In this document: in pieces, positions 15,034 to 17,652 of the stretch
How positions within the stretch are numbered: position 1 is the stretch's first letter
Layout of the letters: each line of letters begins with the position of its first letter
From: JBBDWZ01 sp050732575
GTDB lineage: Bacteria > Gemmatimonadota > Gemmatimonadetes > Longimicrobiales > RSA9
NCBI GenBank assembly: GCA_050732575.1
Contig: JBOHRF010000087.1
Location: 1-17,652 of the forward strand
Direction: 5' to 3'
Length of the DNA: 17,652 nucleotides
Translations under genes and position numbers: made by a program
Notes under the pieces: generated by a model
Databases searched by the model: none
What the model was told of the DNA's origin: nothing
What the model saw: only the letters and a program-made list of their open reading frames with translations

Positions 15034-15858
15034 ATGAAACGACTCGGACTCACGCTGTTGCTGCCTCTCTGCTTGCCGATGGCCGGCGCTGCAGCGCAAA
15101 AGCTGCCCGATACTGTTTTCCTGGAAGAGCTCACCTGGGATGAGGTTCGCGATCTGATCGGGCAGGGCAAGACATCCGTGATCATCGCCACAGCCGGCAC
15201 CGAGCAGAAGGGTCCGCACATGGCGATCGGCGAGCACAAGTTTGTGCTGGAGTACACCGCCAACAGAATAGCGCGTGCACTGGGCAATGTTCTGGTCGCA
15301 CCGATCATCACGTACGTCCCGGAAGGCAGCTGGGAGAATCCGCAGGGGCACATGACCAAGGCGGGCACCATTACGCTGCCCAACGACCGTTTCATGGAGC
15401 TTCTCGAGCACTCGGCCAGAAGTTTGAAAGCGGGCGGCTTCAAGGACATTCTGTTTATCGGCGACTCGGGCGGGAATCAGAATGGCATGAGGGATGTAAG
15501 TGCGAAGCTCAATGCAGAGTGGAAAGGCATCGGATTTCGCGCCCATTTCATCGGTGACTACTACACGAAATCGGCTGCCGATGCGCGCCGGTATCTCACC
15601 GAGCAGTTGCGTTTCCCGATCGACCAGATCGGCAACCACGCAGGCATGGTGGACACCTCGGAGCTGATGTTCGTCAACCCGAGCCACGTGCGCCTGGCCA
15701 AGCGTGCACCAGGCGGCGGCTCCCCCGACAGCGGTGTGAGCGGCGATCCCACCAAAGCCACGGCCGAGATCGGCAAGTCAATTCTGCAGATCAAGATCGA
15801 CAATGCGGTAGCACAGATCAAAACCAGCCTGTCAGCGCGGCCGGAGTCGATACCATGA
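15034..15858 (+). CDS. Exported creatininase-family protein, copy 1
   Basis: A 274-residue protein of the creatinine amidohydrolase fold. The ATG at 15034 follows TGGAGG (15021-15026) and begins a signal peptide, MKRLGLTLLLPLCLPMAGAA with cleavage near AAAQ, so the enzyme is exported, unlike classical cytosolic creatininase. TWDEVRDLI (34-42) is the family opening. The metal motif reads GTEQKGPHMAIGEH. E57 is kept, the usual His is K59, and the usual Asp is H68. The usual NGHGGN is GDSGGN with D144. H202 in HAG is kept and the usual ET is DT (D207). The PGGGSPDSGVSGDP and ATAEIGK blocks near the end are shared with copy 2. It is coupled to copy 2 by an ATGA overlap. Family membership is clear; creatinine as the substrate is doubtful, given the altered site. 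Confidence 0.9.
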   Translation: MKRLGLTLLLPLCLPMAGAAAQKLPDTVFLEELTWDEVRDLIGQGKTSVIIATAGTEQKGPHMAIGEHKFVLEYTANRIARALGNVLVAPIITYVPEGSWENPQGHMTKAGTITLPNDRFMELLEHSARSLKAGGFKDILFIGDSGGNQNGMRDVSAKLNAEWKGIGFRAHFIGDYYTKSAADARRYLTEQLRFPIDQIGNHAGMVDTSELMFVNPSHVRLAKRAPGGGSPDSGVSGDPTKATAEIGKSILQIKIDNAVAQIKTSLSARPESIP

Positions 15859-16658
15859 AAACTATGAGAATCGTTCTGCCTGCACTCGCGCTGCTGATCG
15901 TGACTGACACAACGCGCGCACAAACCACCGGGGCGCCCATTCTGGAACAGATGACCTGGGATGAAGTGCGCGATGCCGTGAAGGCCGGCAAGACTGCGAT
16001 CATCATCCCGATCGGTGGCACCGAACAAAACGGACCGCACATGGTCCTGGGCAAACACAACTACATCGTCACATTCGCTGCGCGCTTGATGGCTGAACGA
16101 CTGGGCAACGCGCTGGTCGCGCCCACCATCCAGTACGTACCCGAGGGCAATTACAACTCGCCCAACTTTGGACAGAAACCTGGTGTCATCTCCAACCCAT
16201 CACCCAGCTACGAAAATCTGCTGGACGCGGCCGCGCGCAGCTTCAAGGTGCACGGCTTCACCGACATACTGTTCATTGGTGACAGCGGCGGCAATCAAGC
16301 CGGCATGACCAGTGTGGCAACCAAACTGAATCAGGAATGGCTGGGCAGCGGCGTCAGGGTCTACGCACTCACCGACTATTATCGCAAAGGCGCGGATGAC
16401 TTTCGGGCCTGGATGCTCGAGAAGTTTGGCTACGACGCAGCCACCGTGGGCAGCCACGCCGGCACCGCAGACACATCACAACTGCTCTACGTTCATCCTG
16501 GCGGAATACGCAAGGACAAGATCCTGCCCGGCGGCGGCGGTCCCGATTCGGGAGTGCGCGGCGATCCGAGCAAGGCCACCGCGGAGATCGGCAAGATGGG
16601 CATCGATTTCAAGGTGAATGCAGGAATCGCGCAGTATCGTGCGTTGAGTACCCGTTGA
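15855..16658 (+). CDS. Exported creatininase-family protein, copy 2
   Basis: A 267-residue paralogue of the preceding gene, starting at the ATG in the ATGA overlap at 15855. Residues 1-23 (RIVLPALALLIVTDTTRAQ core) are a signal peptide. It repeats the same layout: EQMTWDEVRDAVKAGKTAII, GTEQNGPHMVLGKH (E57, N59, H68), LFIGDSGGNQAGM (D143) and GSHAGTADTSQLLYVHP (H201, D206). The C-terminal PGGGGPDSGVRGDPSKATAE block is the most conserved between copies. Both thus share His and Asp at the two positions normally Asp and His, and both lack the second His of the EQHG motif (Lys in one, Asn in the other). The pair may form a hetero-oligomer; creatininase is a hexamer. A long hairpin follows 10 bases after the stop. 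Confidence 0.9.
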   Translation: MKTMRIVLPALALLIVTDTTRAQTTGAPILEQMTWDEVRDAVKAGKTAIIIPIGGTEQNGPHMVLGKHNYIVTFAARLMAERLGNALVAPTIQYVPEGNYNSPNFGQKPGVISNPSPSYENLLDAAARSFKVHGFTDILFIGDSGGNQAGMTSVATKLNQEWLGSGVRVYALTDYYRKGADDFRAWMLEKFGYDAATVGSHAGTADTSQLLYVHPGGIRKDKILPGGGGPDSGVRGDPSKATAEIGKMGIDFKVNAGIAQYRALSTR

Positions 16659-16668
16659 ACAATTTGTA

Positions 16669-16778
16669 CTAATCCTAATCCTCACCTTAATCCTAATCCT
16701 GAGCCCTCTCCTCCTCCTGCCACACGACAGGAGAAGGAGAGGGCTCAGGACTAGGATTAAGGTGAGGATCAGGATTAG
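16669..16778. repeat. 51-pair inverted repeat, long hairpin between convergent genes
   Basis: Left arm 16669-16719 and right arm 16728-16778 pair at 48 of 51 positions around an 8-base loop (16720-16727). The outer arm is built of six-base TAATCC-like units and the inner part of CCTCTCC-type sequence. It sits 10 bases after the creatininase copy 2 stop and 13 bases after the ankyrin stop on the other strand. It can serve as a two-way terminator or be a MITE/REP-like mobile repeat. No U tract is evident on either side. Confidence 0.85.
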
Positions 16779-16791
16779 GAACGAGATTCCA

Positions 16792-17652
16792 TTAACACGA
16801 CATGCACCGATGATTGTTCGTCGAGCCGAGACTCTCCAGCAATGCCACGGTATCGAGGAACGGTGAGATTCGCTGTACCGGCCCATTGGCCATGTCAGCC
16901 GTAGTCTGACCGGATCGCGCCACGGCTTTGACATCGGCGCCCTTGGAAACCAGGTAGCGAATCATCTCGTTGTCGCCTCTGGCGGCTGCGTTGTGCAGCG
17001 GCGAGTACCCACTGTGGTCTCTGGCATTCACATCAGCGCCCAACGCTTCCAGCAGGAACTTCACCGCGGGCAGCCAGCCATCCTGGACGTGTCGGTGATC
17101 GTTGGCTGCGTAACCCTGGCCATAGCCGACACCGGATGCCGCGTGGATCGGCCAAACACCCGGTCCGCCATTGGGCACCTGCGGCAGGCCGGAAGGATCC
17201 GTGCGTGTACCTCCGGTTTGACCGCCAGCGCCGCCGCCGCGTTGACGGCCGGCCGGTTTTATGGTTGGGATGTTGGGGTCTGCGCCGTGTGCCAGCAGCA
17301 GCTTCATGGCCGTTACATCGGTTGCGTAGGCAGCGCGCCAAAATGGTGTTGCACCCCGGAAGTCCACGCGCAAGTTGTCGCGGTTGTACGTGGTGTACCA
17401 CAGGCTTCTCTGCAGCCGTGCGTTTGGATCGGCGCCAGCCTTCAGCAGCACTTCCATCAGCTCCAGGTAGGTCGTTTTCTGCTGCAGGTGAAAGGCGGGC
17501 TGTGGTGTGCGCGAGCTGGGTGCCCATTCCTTGTTGATCACGGCATATAGTGGAGTGGCGCCTGCATCGCTGGCCAGCTTGGGATTGGCACCGCGATCCA
17601 GAAGCAGCCTGGCCAGGTCGTAATGGCCGTTGATGCTAGCGAGCAGCAGAGG
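16792..17652 (-). CDS. Ankyrin-repeat protein, 5' end beyond window
   Basis: The open frame runs from the window end to the stop at 16792 (287 residues visible). An internal GTG at 17541 is not the true start: the upstream codons also read as ankyrin repeats (GHYDLARLLLDRGANP, then ATPLYAVINKEWAP). Further repeats include LMEVLLKAGADPNARL, MKLLLAHGADPNIP, LLEALGADVNARDHSGYSPL and MIRYLVSKGADVKA. About 40 Gly/Thr/Pro-rich residues are inserted between two repeats (PAGRQRGGGAGGQTGG region). The C-terminus ends in CMSC. Ankyrin repeats mediate protein binding; the partner cannot be read, and the N-terminal part that would show a signal peptide or enzyme domain lies outside. A long hairpin follows the stop. 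Confidence 0.9.
   Translation of the reverse strand, partial: PLLLASINGHYDLARLLLDRGANPKLASDAGATPLYAVINKEWAPSSRTPQPAFHLQQKTTYLELMEVLLKAGADPNARLQRSLWYTTYNRDNLRVDFRGATPFWRAAYATDVTAMKLLLAHGADPNIPTIKPAGRQRGGGAGGQTGGTRTDPSGLPQVPNGGPGVWPIHAASGVGYGQGYAANDHRHVQDGWLPAVKFLLEALGADVNARDHSGYSPLHNAAARGDNEMIRYLVSKGADVKAVARSGQTTADMANGPVQRISPFLDTVALLESLGSTNNHRCMSC

Noticed and set aside
16669..16778. CRISPR or telomere-like repeat
   Set aside because: The TAATCC units are few, adjacent and mirrored; there are no spacers and no cas genes.
1..17652. tRNA, rRNA or riboswitch genes
   Set aside because: No cloverleaf, rRNA core or known riboswitch pattern was recognised by eye; a covariance-model scan would be needed to exclude small RNAs.

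Overview
The window is about 17.6 kb of GC-rich DNA from a Gram-negative bacterium. Supporting signs are a type VI secretion (T6SS) tip cassette, many proteins with Sec-type signal peptides, and strong GGAG-like ribosome binding sites. The mix of exported M14 peptidase, exported MBL-fold hydrolase, exported creatininase-family proteins and ankyrin proteins recalls soil lineages such as Acidobacteriota, Gemmatimonadota or deep Gammaproteobacteria. This is an impression, not a placement. A run of 15 C at the very start may be a contig-edge artefact.

Layout. (1) Positions 25-3205, minus strand: two tandem paralogous class I methyltransferases with an unusual HPPY catalytic motif and a PqqD-like C-terminal end. 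(2) Positions 3515-6311, plus strand: a compact T6SS spike cassette of VgrG, a DUF6931-like protein and PAAR, with no obvious toxin or immunity gene. (3) Positions 6316-7785, minus strand: a secreted MBL-fold hydrolase, divergent from (4) a large secreted M14-type metallopeptidase at 7913-10873 with a Gly/Arg-rich insert, closed by a clear terminator. (5) Positions 11179-12764, plus strand: a two-gene operon of a zinc-ribbon membrane protein with scramblase/LURP-one-like halves and a complete rhomboid protease, behind a well-formed promoter that carries an 18-base palindrome. (6) Positions 12765-15033: a decayed stretch with a possible IS21-type end, a beta-propeller gene broken by three same-direction frameshifts, a 15-base tandem repeat and a short LuxR-type regulator. 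(7) Positions 15034-16658, plus strand: a translationally coupled pair of exported creatininase-family proteins with swapped metal-ligand residues. (8) Positions 16669-16778: a 51-pair hairpin between convergent genes. (9) Position 16792 to the window end, minus strand: an ankyrin-repeat gene that runs off the window.

How the genes work together. The T6SS tip genes form one functional unit. The two methyltransferases, the rhomboid pair and the creatininase pair each look like two-gene units. The exported peptidase, MBL hydrolase and creatininase-like proteins suggest a periplasmic or extracellular degradative lifestyle, but nothing in the sequence ties them to one pathway. The observations most worth following are the reciprocal ligand swap in the exported creatininase pair, the hairpin whose only mismatches all become G-U pairs on the minus strand, the HPPY methyltransferase pair, and the zinc-ribbon/rhomboid operon.
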